Assembly (NCBI GenBank): GCA_947624165.1
Contig: CANQJC010000003.1
Span: 1 to 64,000, forward strand
Direction: 5' to 3'
Length of the DNA: 64,000 nucleotides
Source of the DNA: an uncultured Clostridia bacterium
GTDB lineage: Bacteria > Bacillota > Clostridia > UBA1381
Positions within the stretch are counted from its first letter, which is position 1. Every line of letters starts with the position of its first letter. Below are positions 21,001 through 29,703 of this stretch, piece by piece. Both the position numbers and the translations under genes were made by a program. The notes under the pieces were generated by a model. It was not told where the DNA came from. It did no database searches and saw only the letters and a list, made by a program, of their open reading frames with translations.

Positions 21001-22143
21001 GCCGCCCGTCTGTGAAATTTCCGTTTCGGCTTCGGCTTCTGTACGATACGGCGAAGTATTGTCCTTATGCGAGTCGATTATGTCCCACATGACCCACGCC
21101 GAGGGCATGAGACCGTTCATATCCTTGATTATTTGTTTTGCAAGACCGAGACCCGCGGACATATATCCCGCGTCCTCACCGGCGGTATACGAGCCGTCCA
21201 CTTCGCTCATCCATAGATCCTTGCCTTTATTTTCTGCAAGCGCGCGAAGCTCGGCGCGTTTTGAACCGCCGTATGTATGAGTATCTATTCTGCCGAGATT
21301 ATGCATTGCCTGATACGAAAGCAGATTCACGCTTGTGATAGACGTATCTATGCTCGTTTCGTCCGCACCCGCGACGAGAACGTCGTTTAAGCCGTGACTG
21401 TCAAGCGCGAATCGAAGCGAGTTGATCATATTCGATTCACTGTTGCCGCTGTGAAAATGACAGCCCTCTTGTTTGTAGCTGTATTGTCCCCAATAATTTG
21501 TATACGGTTCGTTCATCGGAGAGTAGCTCTTAAATTCGATTCCCCATTCGTCCTTAAAATGCTTCGTCACCTCCGCTATGTATTCCGCGAAATTATCATA
21601 CTCCGTGGAACGGAGATTGTCATAGCTCGCATTGACCGCGCCGGAGGTACATCCCGAATTTGTCATAAAATACGGCGCGGAATTGGAGAATCCTTCAAAA
21701 TAAATGTTCGGATTTTCCCTTTGTGCCGCTTCCGCAACGTTACGCTGATTTTTATCCGCGTTCCAATCGTATATGATTTCACCGTCCTTGTCGTAACCTA
21801 CGGCGTAGCCGGGTATTTTTGAATCGGAACGCGTAATATGCGTATGCGTCGGGTCGTCACCGCCGCCCACGTTATATCTCGCAATATCAAGGCTCAGACC
21901 GTCGCTGCCGAAGAAAAGCTTCGCCGCCTTGTCGGTAAGCGTTTTATCATATCCGACCCTGTTTGCCCACCAGCAAAGGCTTGTACCCCAGCCTTCAAAT
22001 TTACCGCCGTTAAACGTAAGCGCGTCAGACGGGTCAAGATTCACGACCGTTGTATCGTCGGCAAGTGCAACGATGCCGCACAACGAAAACAACATTGCAA
22101 AAGCCGTGCCGAAGGCAATAAAACTTCTGAGTATTCTGTTCAT
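18097..22143 (-). CDS. Secreted multidomain glycoside hydrolase: signal peptide, GH30-like, GH43-like, Big2-like, F5/8 type C-like, LamG/ConA-like domains
   Basis: GH30 acid/base SPMNEPYTNYW and nucleophile LWMSEVDGSY; GH43-like VRDPHIIRSPEG and YEGPTVYKL; C-terminal LALYISFDEEN...GSIDDFRLYSKALTENEVKELY. Confidence 0.85.
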   Translation of the reverse strand: MNRILRSFIAFGTAFAMLFSLCGIVALADDTTVVNLDPSDALTFNGGKFEGWGTSLCWWANRVGYDKTLTDKAAKLFFGSDGLSLDIARYNVGGGDDPTHTHITRSDSKIPGYAVGYDKDGEIIYDWNADKNQRNVAEAAQRENPNIYFEGFSNSAPYFMTNSGCTSGAVNASYDNLRSTEYDNFAEYIAEVTKHFKDEWGIEFKSYSPMNEPYTNYWGQYSYKQEGCHFHSGNSESNMINSLRFALDSHGLNDVLVAGADETSIDTSITSVNLLSYQAMHNLGRIDTHTYGGSKRAELRALAENKGKDLWMSEVDGSYTAGEDAGYMSAGLGLAKQIIKDMNGLMPSAWVMWDIIDSHKDNTSPYRTEAEAETEISQTGGIWGVAMADHDAKDIVLTKKYYAYGQFTRYIEPGMTIIGSSDTTLAAYDRDSGKIVIVALNENAQDKNYTFNFANMPVCGNEARVIRTSGDIENGENWTELDPIQTEGELLNARLKGNSVTTFIIESASELEIMSYKLAPDSEIRSDQYMPSEYDGAKITWNTSNNSVSPDGKVSRGAYDNDVKITAEFSKDGETYSSEYDCRVMAMPKNKNEENMGAYLFVHFSGSEKNADEEQIYFSVSKDGQSWRTLNNKQPILTSTMGEKGVRDPHIIRSPEGDKFFLIATDLSIFNRGYDPNRWGTCQRNGSRSIMIWESNDLVHWSNQRMAQIAPPNAGCAWAPESVYDSEKDAYMVFWASKTSDDNYTTQRIYRCYTKDFKHFTDAELYIDDGNVSNIDTSFIKHNGTYYRFTKNETNSSVTMMRGDSLSGGFSDVPSYTINGEQGNMVTGYEGPTVYKLNGQDKWCLLLDFYSQSGGYKPFMTDDISKGIFTSAQDFDFDMKYRHGTVIPITSEEYDALVSEYATTQLDGADKVKIGSKAEYTLTVNGEISSPKWSVSDENIASVDASGVLEGKSIGTVTLSAYVSEYNLTVTKDVEISKYNEIPVSPQMTSGSAAWDDDTVNTYDKVADGNFDTFFDGVEKGYVTIDLGRMYNLEAVGYAPRNGFGYRMKDAYFEASSDGVNWTKIYTIDDIPEQKTLTVKDIKPGEYRYVKYSVPEGTHKYNPSKDEEQAYSCNISEIKLYGDVKEDIDDSLALYISFDEENTSHGSFDAEIGGRIHENGSISYEKGIKGNAVNIKYGTENYLALPRGILSGASGASVSFFFKQGDCGKDGWTFMIAPSDDVQVYKSEKYLGLLMSKNRNRITAERYFSENEERPVQAYGDADFTDWQYVTIVYAPDSTSIYINGELMNKTASKVRLTDICTDGAAAWIGHANWGEGEGLEGSIDDFRLYSKALTENEVKELYDISQQ

Positions 22144-22185
22144 TTGGAAGCTCCTCCCGTATAGGAAATAAATATATCACCATTC

Positions 22186-22214
22186 ATTATACAACAAAAT
22201 AATCGAACACGCAA
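22186..22214 (-). promoter_or_regulatory. Candidate sigma-A promoter of the GH30/GH43 gene (TTGCGT-N17-TATAAT)
   Basis: Plus-strand ATTATA 22186-22191 and ACGCAA 22209-22214, 17-nt spacer. Confidence 0.6.
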
Positions 22215-22289
22215 CTGATTTTTTATAAATCATCACACAAACGGCGGCGCGGCATATTATATACTAAAACAGTTACAGAGGTGGGATAT

Positions 22290-22454
22290 ATGCTTAATTT
22301 CCGCACGAAAGGGTGTTCAAAAGCGGCGGGGCTGTCAATTCTTTCCTTCTGCGTCGGAGTTATCGCCGGAGCGTTTCTGCCGATTGCGATAGTTGCCGTG
22401 ATAGAAATGATTTTTCTGCTGTGTTTCGGATATCTGTGCTTGTTTGCGTGGTAG
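22290..22454 (+). CDS. 54-aa hydrophobic membrane protein MLNFRTKGCSKAAGLSILSFCVGVIAGAFLPIAIVAVIEMIFLLCFGYLCLFAW
   Basis: Manual translation; GAGGTGGG RBS 5' of ATG; directly precedes the spoVM-like ORF; absent from the supplied ORF track. Confidence 0.75.
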   Translation: MLNFRTKGCSKAAGLSILSFCVGVIAGAFLPIAIVAVIEMIFLLCFGYLCLFAW

Positions 22455-22468
22455 AAAGGAGTGGTTTT

Positions 22469-22537
22469 ATGAAAATCGTCGTTATGAAGGTTCCGAAGTG
22501 TCTGAGAGGTATTGTCAAGGCTATGTTCAAGATGTAA
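22469..22537 (+). CDS. spoVM: Stage V sporulation protein M-like peptide MKIVVMKVPKCLRGIVKAMFKM (22 aa)
   Basis: Aligns with remembered B. subtilis SpoVM (MKFYTIKLPKFLGGIVRAMLGSFRKD), including Pro9 and GIV-AM; GAAAGGAG RBS; followed by terminator. Confidence 0.85.
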   Translation: MKIVVMKVPKCLRGIVKAMFKM

Positions 22538-22540
22538 AGA

Positions 22541-22570
22541 AAAAGTCGGGGATCACGCCCCGACCTTTTT
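22541..22570. terminator. Bidirectional terminator between spoVM-like ORF and esterase
   Basis: AAAAAGTCGGGG ATCACG CCCCGACCTTTTT. Confidence 0.88.
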
Positions 22571-22572
22571 CT

Positions 22573-23370
22573 TTATACGAATTTTATAAGTTTAAGCCAG
22601 CTTTCGAGCGACGCAGCCCATTGAGCCGTATGCGGTACTTCCGACGCAAGTCCGAGACCGTGGTGACCGAACGGATATATGTGAAGCTCAAAAGGTATAT
22701 GCGCCGCGCTGAGCGCGCCTGCATAAAGCAGCGAATTTTCAACAGGAACCGTCGAGTCCTCAGCCGTATGCCATATAAATGTTTGAGGGGTTTCACGCGT
22801 TACATGCTTATAAAGCGACATATATTCCTTATCCTCGCCGAAAGCTCTCTCCCCGATTATATTCTGACGCGAGCCGTCGTGTCTGTACTCAAACATATCT
22901 ATAACAGGATAACATAAAATAGCTGCGTTCGGTCTGCAATCCGCGCTGTCGATATCGTCCGTCGATTCATAAAATTTGTCCATATAATGCACGGACAGAC
23001 AAGCGGCAAGATGACCTCCCGCGCTTGAACCCATAACGGCAATTTTATTATTGTCAAATCCGTATTTATCAGACATGCTCCTCACAAGTCTTACGGCGCG
23101 CTGAGCGTCGCACATCGGAGCGGGATGCTTATACGGCGCGACTCTGTAATCCACAACAAACGATGTGATACCTATTGACTGAAACCACTCGGCATAGCCC
23201 GCGCCTTCGTGTTCCGCTCTCATGGCGTACCCGCCGCCCGGAAATATTATAACCGCGCCATTAGATGAAGCCGGATATGCCGTGATCGTCGGTTTACGCG
23301 GAGCCGTTTCGTCCGCTTCGATAAATTCGTCGTTCCAATACGGAATCACTTCGTTCCATAAATTTTCCAT
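22573..23370 (-). CDS. Alpha/beta hydrolase, acetyl-esterase/BD-FAE-like
   Basis: VIIFPGGGYAMRAEHEG, VMGSSAGGHLAACLS (GxSxGG), C-terminal H in FGHHGLG. Confidence 0.9.
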   Translation of the reverse strand: MENLWNEVIPYWNDEFIEADETAPRKPTITAYPASSNGAVIIFPGGGYAMRAEHEGAGYAEWFQSIGITSFVVDYRVAPYKHPAPMCDAQRAVRLVRSMSDKYGFDNNKIAVMGSSAGGHLAACLSVHYMDKFYESTDDIDSADCRPNAAILCYPVIDMFEYRHDGSRQNIIGERAFGEDKEYMSLYKHVTRETPQTFIWHTAEDSTVPVENSLLYAGALSAAHIPFELHIYPFGHHGLGLASEVPHTAQWAASLESWLKLIKFV

Positions 23371-23382
23371 TTCAAATTCTCC

Positions 23383-24777
23383 TTATTCCGACATGGGATC
23401 GTTTACATATTCCTTAAACAAATTTATAAACTCCTCGACTTTTCGCTTTTTGAGAGTAAAGTTAACCTCTCCGTTTCGTATCAAGGCACAGTTTATATCG
23501 TCGATCGGCTTAATTTCAACAACCGTGTCGTATTCGTTTTTTACGCCTTCAAAACTAATGGTCAAAAGCGGCGTCTCTTTTATTTCCCCGCCGTCGTATA
23601 CCGAATCGACTGCAAGAGCCATAATACTCTGATAAATATTCTGCGAAATGTCGCTGTCGGCTTCTTTGCCGTCAAGCTTAAACATATATTTATTGTCTCT
23701 GTGCGAGACTTCTATCTTATGCGTTTCGCCGCCGTAGCTTACGTCAACGCGTTTCACATCGGATATGTCAACGAGAGCCTGAAGCTTGCTGACTATATTA
23801 AAGGCGGAATCGTTTACGAATCCTACGCTTTCCGCGGCGGTTTTGTATATTTGGTTCTTGTATTCGACATATGTCTCGTCACCGAATGTTTTGCCTATTA
23901 CAAGCTTTTCCGTATATTCGTCGCCGTATTTACCCGTATTGTTGTCATAGGGGCGAACGGTAAGCGTCAGAACGGGAGACGAGGAAGTAATGCCGCTGTC
24001 CTCGCCGCTTACCGGCATGGTCAAAGAAACAGAATCCAACGGTTCAAGAATTTTGTCGTCTATATAATCGTCATTCGCGCCGCTTTTGTAAGGCGCGGTC
24101 ATCTCCCACACATTATTTGTATTAACATCTATGTCGTCTATAATATTTATTTGTATCGTTTCGTCGCTTCTCGCAATGGAAACAGCCGTTATATCGTCTA
24201 TATCTATTTTAAAGCGGTCGAATTCCCGATAATATTCGAGCGGGCGGCAAAGTGTTTCGACCTTAAACGGAAAAATTGTATATACCGCCGGAGACGAATC
24301 CGTCATAATAAAATATTCTCCGAGCGTCGGGCTTAAATCTCCTATATACAGTTTGTCCGCGCCGCCGTTCTTCTTCGTCACGGTAACGGTCACGGAAGGA
24401 GCGTCGAGCCCGTATTCGGAAAGATCGGCCGGATCTTCGGAAATTATGTTTTTTGAAGTCAGTGATGCGACCGTTCCCGCGAGAGCATAGGCCTTAGACG
24501 TATCAATATCGTCGGTGCTCATGTCGTTTATCGTCCATACGGCGTCACCGAGGTTTACCGCCTTTATTTCTCCGCTGTCGGTCTTGACGGTCACGTCGGC
24601 TATCTCCTCGGCACTTTCCGCCAATATCGTGTATGCGTCGCCGCCATTAACAGGATCGTTGTTTTCCGATACGTCAATGTTGTTCACGATAATAATACCC
24701 ACGGCAAAAACGGCTATGATTGAAAAAAGTATAATTACATTTCTCCGCGTCTTCATATGTTTCTCCTTCTTATCCAT
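23383..24777 (-). CDS. DUF4340 domain-containing membrane protein
   Basis: N-terminal TM then ADVTVKTDSGEIKAVNLGDAVWTIND and DKLYIGDLSPTLGEYFIMTDSSPAVYTI; located after a Gld-like ABC module. Confidence 0.85.
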   Translation of the reverse strand: MDKKEKHMKTRRNVIILFSIIAVFAVGIIIVNNIDVSENNDPVNGGDAYTILAESAEEIADVTVKTDSGEIKAVNLGDAVWTINDMSTDDIDTSKAYALAGTVASLTSKNIISEDPADLSEYGLDAPSVTVTVTKKNGGADKLYIGDLSPTLGEYFIMTDSSPAVYTIFPFKVETLCRPLEYYREFDRFKIDIDDITAVSIARSDETIQINIIDDIDVNTNNVWEMTAPYKSGANDDYIDDKILEPLDSVSLTMPVSGEDSGITSSSPVLTLTVRPYDNNTGKYGDEYTEKLVIGKTFGDETYVEYKNQIYKTAAESVGFVNDSAFNIVSKLQALVDISDVKRVDVSYGGETHKIEVSHRDNKYMFKLDGKEADSDISQNIYQSIMALAVDSVYDGGEIKETPLLTISFEGVKNEYDTVVEIKPIDDINCALIRNGEVNFTLKKRKVEEFINLFKEYVNDPMSE

Positions 24778-26156
24778 ATAACGAAACCGCACACAAGCGT
24801 TATAAGCGGTATAAGTATCACAATAACCGCAAATATAACGAGCGATTGTGTTTTTGATACTGAGATCGAATTATTGATAAGCGTTTTTTCATCTACCGTG
24901 AACGAATCGCCGCTGCCCAAGGTATAGTTTGTCAAATTCATGAAGTAATCATAATTGGCAAGTCCGTAATTATCGGTAAGCATCGACGCGTCAAGCGTAA
25001 GCAGCATTGTATTGCCCGATACGAACACAGATGAACCGTTTTTGGAATCCGTGCTCAGCGCGCCGACAGTAAATTTGCCCTCTTCCTCGCCGCCGACCTT
25101 TTCAACAAGCTCGTTGGTAGTCGTATACGCTTTGTCGGAGCTTGTCAAAATCGGAGCGGTGCTGACGGAGCCGTTAGTTTCAAATTCCAGGTTCAATTGC
25201 TTGGAATACGGGTAATATGCGACCGTTCTCTTGTTTTTGACAATGCTGTCGGTAAATTCCGTCTCCTCGACTTCCGGCACGACAAGGGCTACGCCCGTAC
25301 CGCCGAGAGATACCGAATGAGACATATCCGTTTCAACGACAACGTTGTCCATTACGCCTATTCCCCATATTGACTTTAGGTATTCGTACAGGTTTGCGAG
25401 CGATCGGCTGTCAGCGTCAAAATAGCATTGGAGATTCCCTCCGTCAGAAAGATACGTATCGAGTTTTGTGATTTCATCTTTCGACAAATCGGCGGTCGGA
25501 CGAATGAGCATTACGAGCGACGCGTCGGTCGGAACATCGGAGGAAAGAAGGTTCAGATCCGCAACCTCAAAATTTTCTTCCGTCAGCTTTGCCCGTACCC
25601 CATCGGCGACAAGCTCGTTGTGACCCGTCACGATGTAGGCTTTAAGATGCGTGTCGGAAGAAACATATCTTAAAGCCGCGTTGATTTTGTTCTCCGCGTT
25701 TAAAGACGTGTATTGTCCCGTTTGGGCGTTGACGCCATAAAGCTCGGTAAGCGAATGTATCTTAAAACGTTCGCCCGAGTCTATGATGACGGAATTCGCC
25801 ATAAGACTTTTTCCGTCCGTAACATATTTTTTCCCGAATGTCGGATTTTCCGCCATATTTATGTTGGTTACCTTTATGGAGGGAGCCGCCGCTCGGTATT
25901 GTTCGATTACCGAGCTTATCCTCTCGTCCTGTCCCGACGCGCTCGCGAGAATATAAATATCCACGTCGGTATCGTAATTTTTCAGAAAATCAAGCGTTTT
26001 GTCCGAAAGCTTGTACATCGAATTGCTTGTAAGATCGATTTTCAGCGGAAGCTTTTTATTAAGCTGTGTCACGAATATATTCACAAGGACTGCAATTGCG
26101 ATCACCGCGATTATAACAACGGAGGAACTAATTTTGTATTTTTTCAGTTTATTCAA
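24753..26156 (-). CDS. GldG-like ABC-associated periplasmic/membrane protein
   Basis: N-terminal TM, LPLKIDLTSNSMYKLSDKTLDFLKNYDTDVDIYILA, C-terminal TM; adjacent to ABC-2 permease. Confidence 0.88.
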   Translation of the reverse strand: MNKLKKYKISSSVVIIAVIAIAVLVNIFVTQLNKKLPLKIDLTSNSMYKLSDKTLDFLKNYDTDVDIYILASASGQDERISSVIEQYRAAAPSIKVTNINMAENPTFGKKYVTDGKSLMANSVIIDSGERFKIHSLTELYGVNAQTGQYTSLNAENKINAALRYVSSDTHLKAYIVTGHNELVADGVRAKLTEENFEVADLNLLSSDVPTDASLVMLIRPTADLSKDEITKLDTYLSDGGNLQCYFDADSRSLANLYEYLKSIWGIGVMDNVVVETDMSHSVSLGGTGVALVVPEVEETEFTDSIVKNKRTVAYYPYSKQLNLEFETNGSVSTAPILTSSDKAYTTTNELVEKVGGEEEGKFTVGALSTDSKNGSSVFVSGNTMLLTLDASMLTDNYGLANYDYFMNLTNYTLGSGDSFTVDEKTLINNSISVSKTQSLVIFAVIVILIPLITLVCGFVIWIRRRNI

Positions 26157-26168
26157 TTTGATCCCCTC

Positions 26169-26873
26169 CTATCTCAGTCTGCGGTTTTCGAAAACCATAG
26201 TTGTAAAAAACAAGAACAGTCCCGTAAGACTCAAATAATAAATTATCGGTTCGAAATTCATGATTCCGAGCGTAAAATCCGAAAATCTCTGTATGGGCGA
26301 AAGCCAAAGAAGAATATTGACAAGCGTTTCATTGGATACATACGAGGATACGGAACCTAAAAGGACCGTAAATATCAACGCTCCGTAAGTCGCGGCGGCG
26401 GCAATGATCTGACTTTCCGTCAGCGACGACATAAACGCGCCTATCGCAAGGATAACCGAGCAAAGAAGAATAAATCCGATATAGCAATTTATGGTCTCTG
26501 CAAGCGGAAGCGAGCCGTGAGCGGCTATCACGCACGGATAAATCAGCGTAATAACGACCCCTGTCATAAGCACGCCGAACGCCGCAAAAAATTTACCGAG
26601 TACGATTTCCCATGTGGATACGGGCGACGTGATCAAAAGCTGGTCGGTCTTCAGCTTTCTGTCCTCCGAAAACAATCTCATTGTAAGCAGAGGGAGAAAA
26701 AAAAGCGCGAAGCGATTGACCGAAGCAAAAAAGCCCGTCATGCTCGCCGTCATATATCCTATATTTACAAGGTAGAACATAACGCCCGTCAAAAGGAGAA
26801 AAATAGTTAAAAACACATATCCGAGCATAGATGTAAAATACGAGTTGAATTCTCTGTTAAATATTGCTTTCAT
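26169..26873 (-). CDS. ABC-2 type permease (GldF-like); start taken at MKAIFNREF
   Basis: MKAIFNREFNSYFTSMLGYVFLTIFLLLTGVMFY; DRKLKTDQLLITSPVSTWEIVLGKFFAA. Confidence 0.92.
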   Translation of the reverse strand: MKAIFNREFNSYFTSMLGYVFLTIFLLLTGVMFYLVNIGYMTASMTGFFASVNRFALFFLPLLTMRLFSEDRKLKTDQLLITSPVSTWEIVLGKFFAAFGVLMTGVVITLIYPCVIAAHGSLPLAETINCYIGFILLCSVILAIGAFMSSLTESQIIAAAATYGALIFTVLLGSVSSYVSNETLVNILLWLSPIQRFSDFTLGIMNFEPIIYYLSLTGLFLFFTTMVFENRRLR

Positions 26874-27822
26874 CGTTTCCTTCCTCCTTCTCGCGCGTTT
26901 TTGTAAGCTCAAGGAATATATCCTCGAGCGACGTTTCGATTTCCTTCTGTGCCATTATCGGCATCATAGCTTCCGCAAACGCGAAAAACAGACGCTTTTT
27001 ATCATCCTCGTCAAGACGCGCGTCAAATTCGAAATTGTACGTTCCCGCCGAGGAAGATACGCATACGACGTTTGAAATCCCGTCGAAGGAATTAAGTATT
27101 TCCTCCGCTTTTTCTCTGTCTCCCGAAACGGAAACAGACATCTTGTGCGACGTTCCAATCATAGCCGACAGGTTTGAAGGAGTATCCTCAGCGACAAATT
27201 TTCCTTTGTTGATGATAATTACTCTGTTGCACACCGCGCTTATTTCGCTTAGGATATGAGAGCTTAAGATTATTGTTTTTTCCTTTCCAAGCTCTTTTAT
27301 TACGGAGCGCATTTCAATGATTTGTTTCGGGTCAAGCCCTACCGTCGGTTCGTCCAAAATCAGCACGGGCGGGTTGCCTATAAGCGCGCCGGCAAGTCCG
27401 ACCCTCTGGCGGTAGCCCTTGGAAAGATTACCTATTTTTCTCTTTTTAACATCGTCGATTTTTACCGTGTCTATCACGTTCTGTATATGCTCTTTCCTGT
27501 TATCCGTTTTTATTTTTTTAAGGTCATAAACAAAATCGAGATAATCCCATACAAGCATATCGAGATACAGCGGCGGTATTTCCGGCAGATAGCCTATGCG
27601 TTTTTTTACCTCGACGGGATTTTCCACAATGTCGTAGCCGTCTACGTTTACCGTTCCGTCGGTATAAGCGGTATATCCCGTTATTATATTCATCGTAGTG
27701 GATTTGCCCGCGCCGTTCGGCCCGAGAAACCCAAGTATCTCTCCTTTTTTCACATCGAAGCTGATATGGTCGAGAGCGTACTTATCCCCGTATTTCTTAG
27801 TGAGATTGGAAATGGTAATCAC
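26857..27822 (-). CDS. ABC transporter ATP-binding protein (GldA-like); probable GTG start at 27822
   Basis: LGPNGAGKSTTMN, LSKGYRQRVGLAGALIGNPPVLILDEPTVGLDP; RBS CGGAGAG precedes GTG. Confidence 0.93.
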   Translation of the reverse strand: MITISNLTKKYGDKYALDHISFDVKKGEILGFLGPNGAGKSTTMNIITGYTAYTDGTVNVDGYDIVENPVEVKKRIGYLPEIPPLYLDMLVWDYLDFVYDLKKIKTDNRKEHIQNVIDTVKIDDVKKRKIGNLSKGYRQRVGLAGALIGNPPVLILDEPTVGLDPKQIIEMRSVIKELGKEKTIILSSHILSEISAVCNRVIIINKGKFVAEDTPSNLSAMIGTSHKMSVSVSGDREKAEEILNSFDGISNVVCVSSSAGTYNFEFDARLDEDDKKRLFFAFAEAMMPIMAQKEIETSLEDIFLELTKTREKEEGNDESNI

Positions 27823-27856
27823 TTGTAATACTCTCCGTTTCAATTTGGATTATAGC

Positions 27857-27879
27857 ATGAACAGCCGTAGGCTGTTCAT
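27857..27879. promoter_or_regulatory. Perfect 10-bp inverted repeat ATGAACAGCC-GTA-GGCTGTTCAT overlapping a minus-strand extended -10 promoter (TGCTATAAT, 27849-27857)
   Basis: Direct reading; no T-tract after the hairpin on the minus strand. Confidence 0.55.
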
Positions 27880-27930
27880 ATCGTAACATTCATTATACCG
27901 AATCATTATTAACGATTTATGAATAAAAAG

Positions 27931-29703
27931 TTAATTTTCATCGGGGATTATTTTAATGGCAAGTTCCTCCAGCTGTTCCTCGTCAACAAGGTTCGGCGCA
28001 CCCGACATAAGCTCGGACGCGTTCTGTACCTTGGGGAACGCCGTAACGTCTCTGAGACTGTCCGCGCCGCTCATAAGCATTGCAAGACGGTCGAGACCAA
28101 GCCCCATACCTCCGTGCGGCGGCGCGCCGTACTTATACGCTTCGACAAGGAATCCGAATTTCGCTTCGATTTCCTCGTCGCTCAGTCCGAGCGATTCAAA
28201 CATTTTCTGCTGAAGCTCGTAATCGGTTATGCGAATGGAGCCGGACAGAAGCTCGGTACCGTTTAAGACAAGATCGTAAGCCTTCGCGATGACCTTGCCG
28301 GGATCCGTATCAAGATATTGTATGCAGTCGTCCTCCGGCATTGTGAAAGGATGATGCATCGCTATCCATTTACCGCTTTCCTCGTCGTACTCAAAGAACG
28401 GGAATTCCGTTATCCATACAAAATTCCATCCGTTCGGGATAATATCAAGCTGCTTAGCGACCTTAAGTCTCAACGCGCCGAGCGTCGAAAGCGTAACGTT
28501 CGTTTTGTCCGCGACAAAAAGCGCGACGTCTCCCTTCTCCATGCCCGTTCTCTCGATTATTTTCTCCGTTTCGCCGTTTTCCATAAACTTCGCAAACGCG
28601 CACGTCGGCTCGTCATCCACCCAACGTATAAAAGCAAGTCCTTTTGCTCCTATACCGCGCACGTATTCCGTAAGTTTGTCAATTTCTTTTCTCGTAAGCG
28701 TCGAAGCCGCTCCCTTTGCAACGATTGCACGGACAGAGCCGCCGTCGGCGACTGCGTTTTTAAACACTCCGAAGCCGCAGTCTTTTACAATATCGGAAAT
28801 ATCGATTATCTCCATTCCGAAACGCGTATCCGGCTTGTCGGAGCCATAACGTTCCATAGCTTCCTTATAAGTCAGGCGCGGAAGCGGCGCGGATATATTT
28901 TCGTCAAGCACATCCTTGAACACGCGCGATATAAATCCTTCCACTACCTCTATTATATCTTCTACGTCCGCAAACGACATTTCCATGTCTATCTGAGTAA
29001 ATTCCGGCTGTCTGTCCGCTCTCAGATCCTCGTCTCTGAAGCAGCGTGCAAGCTGAATATATCTGTCGTAACCGGCGATCATGAGAAGCTGTTTATACAT
29101 CTGCGGCGACTGCGGCAGCGCGTAGAATTTACCGTGATGCACTCTCGACGGTACAAGATAATCACGCGCGCCCTCGGGCGTGGACTTTATCATCATCGGC
29201 GTTTCCAATTCTATAAAACCGTTTTCATGAAAATAATCGCGCGCGGATTTTGCGATTTTGCTTCGCAGCATAAGATTATTCTGCAAGACCGAACGTCGCA
29301 AATCAAGATAACGATAGCGAAGTCTTAATTCCTCGTTCGTATTTGTGTCGTCCGTTATTTCAAACGGCGGCGTCTGCGCCTTTGCAAGTATGCGCAGATC
29401 CTTGACGTCTATCTCTACGTCACCGGTTTTGATTGCCGGATTTTTGCTTTCTCTTTCTCTCACAACGCCCTTTGCCATAAGAACATATTCGCTGCGGCAT
29501 GAGGACGCTTTTTCGAAAATATCTCTGTCGGTCGAATCGTCAAAGGCAAGCTGAACGATACCCGTTCTGTCGCGCAAATCTATAAAAATCAGATTGCCCA
29601 TATCACGGATTTTCTGAACAAACCCTCCGACGACAACCTCTTTTCCTATCCCTTCTGTTTCGGCGCAGTAATTCGTGCGCTTTAATCCGCTCATTGTATC
29701 CAT
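27931..29703 (-). CDS. aspS: Aspartyl-tRNA synthetase
   Basis: RTNYCAE, RYRYLDLRR, FIELETPMMIKSTPEGARDYLVPSR, ARCFRDEDLRADRQPEFTQIDMEMSF, GMGLGLDRLAMLM. Confidence 0.98.
   Translation of the reverse strand: MDTMSGLKRTNYCAETEGIGKEVVVGGFVQKIRDMGNLIFIDLRDRTGIVQLAFDDSTDRDIFEKASSCRSEYVLMAKGVVRERESKNPAIKTGDVEIDVKDLRILAKAQTPPFEITDDTNTNEELRLRYRYLDLRRSVLQNNLMLRSKIAKSARDYFHENGFIELETPMMIKSTPEGARDYLVPSRVHHGKFYALPQSPQMYKQLLMIAGYDRYIQLARCFRDEDLRADRQPEFTQIDMEMSFADVEDIIEVVEGFISRVFKDVLDENISAPLPRLTYKEAMERYGSDKPDTRFGMEIIDISDIVKDCGFGVFKNAVADGGSVRAIVAKGAASTLTRKEIDKLTEYVRGIGAKGLAFIRWVDDEPTCAFAKFMENGETEKIIERTGMEKGDVALFVADKTNVTLSTLGALRLKVAKQLDIIPNGWNFVWITEFPFFEYDEESGKWIAMHHPFTMPEDDCIQYLDTDPGKVIAKAYDLVLNGTELLSGSIRITDYELQQKMFESLGLSDEEIEAKFGFLVEAYKYGAPPHGGMGLGLDRLAMLMSGADSLRDVTAFPKVQNASELMSGAPNLVDEEQLEELAIKIIPDEN

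Noticed and set aside
28318-29328. Long plus-strand ORF (336 aa) opposite aspS
   Set aside because: Antisense shadow of the clearly coding aspS; basic/aromatic composition, no RBS or domain
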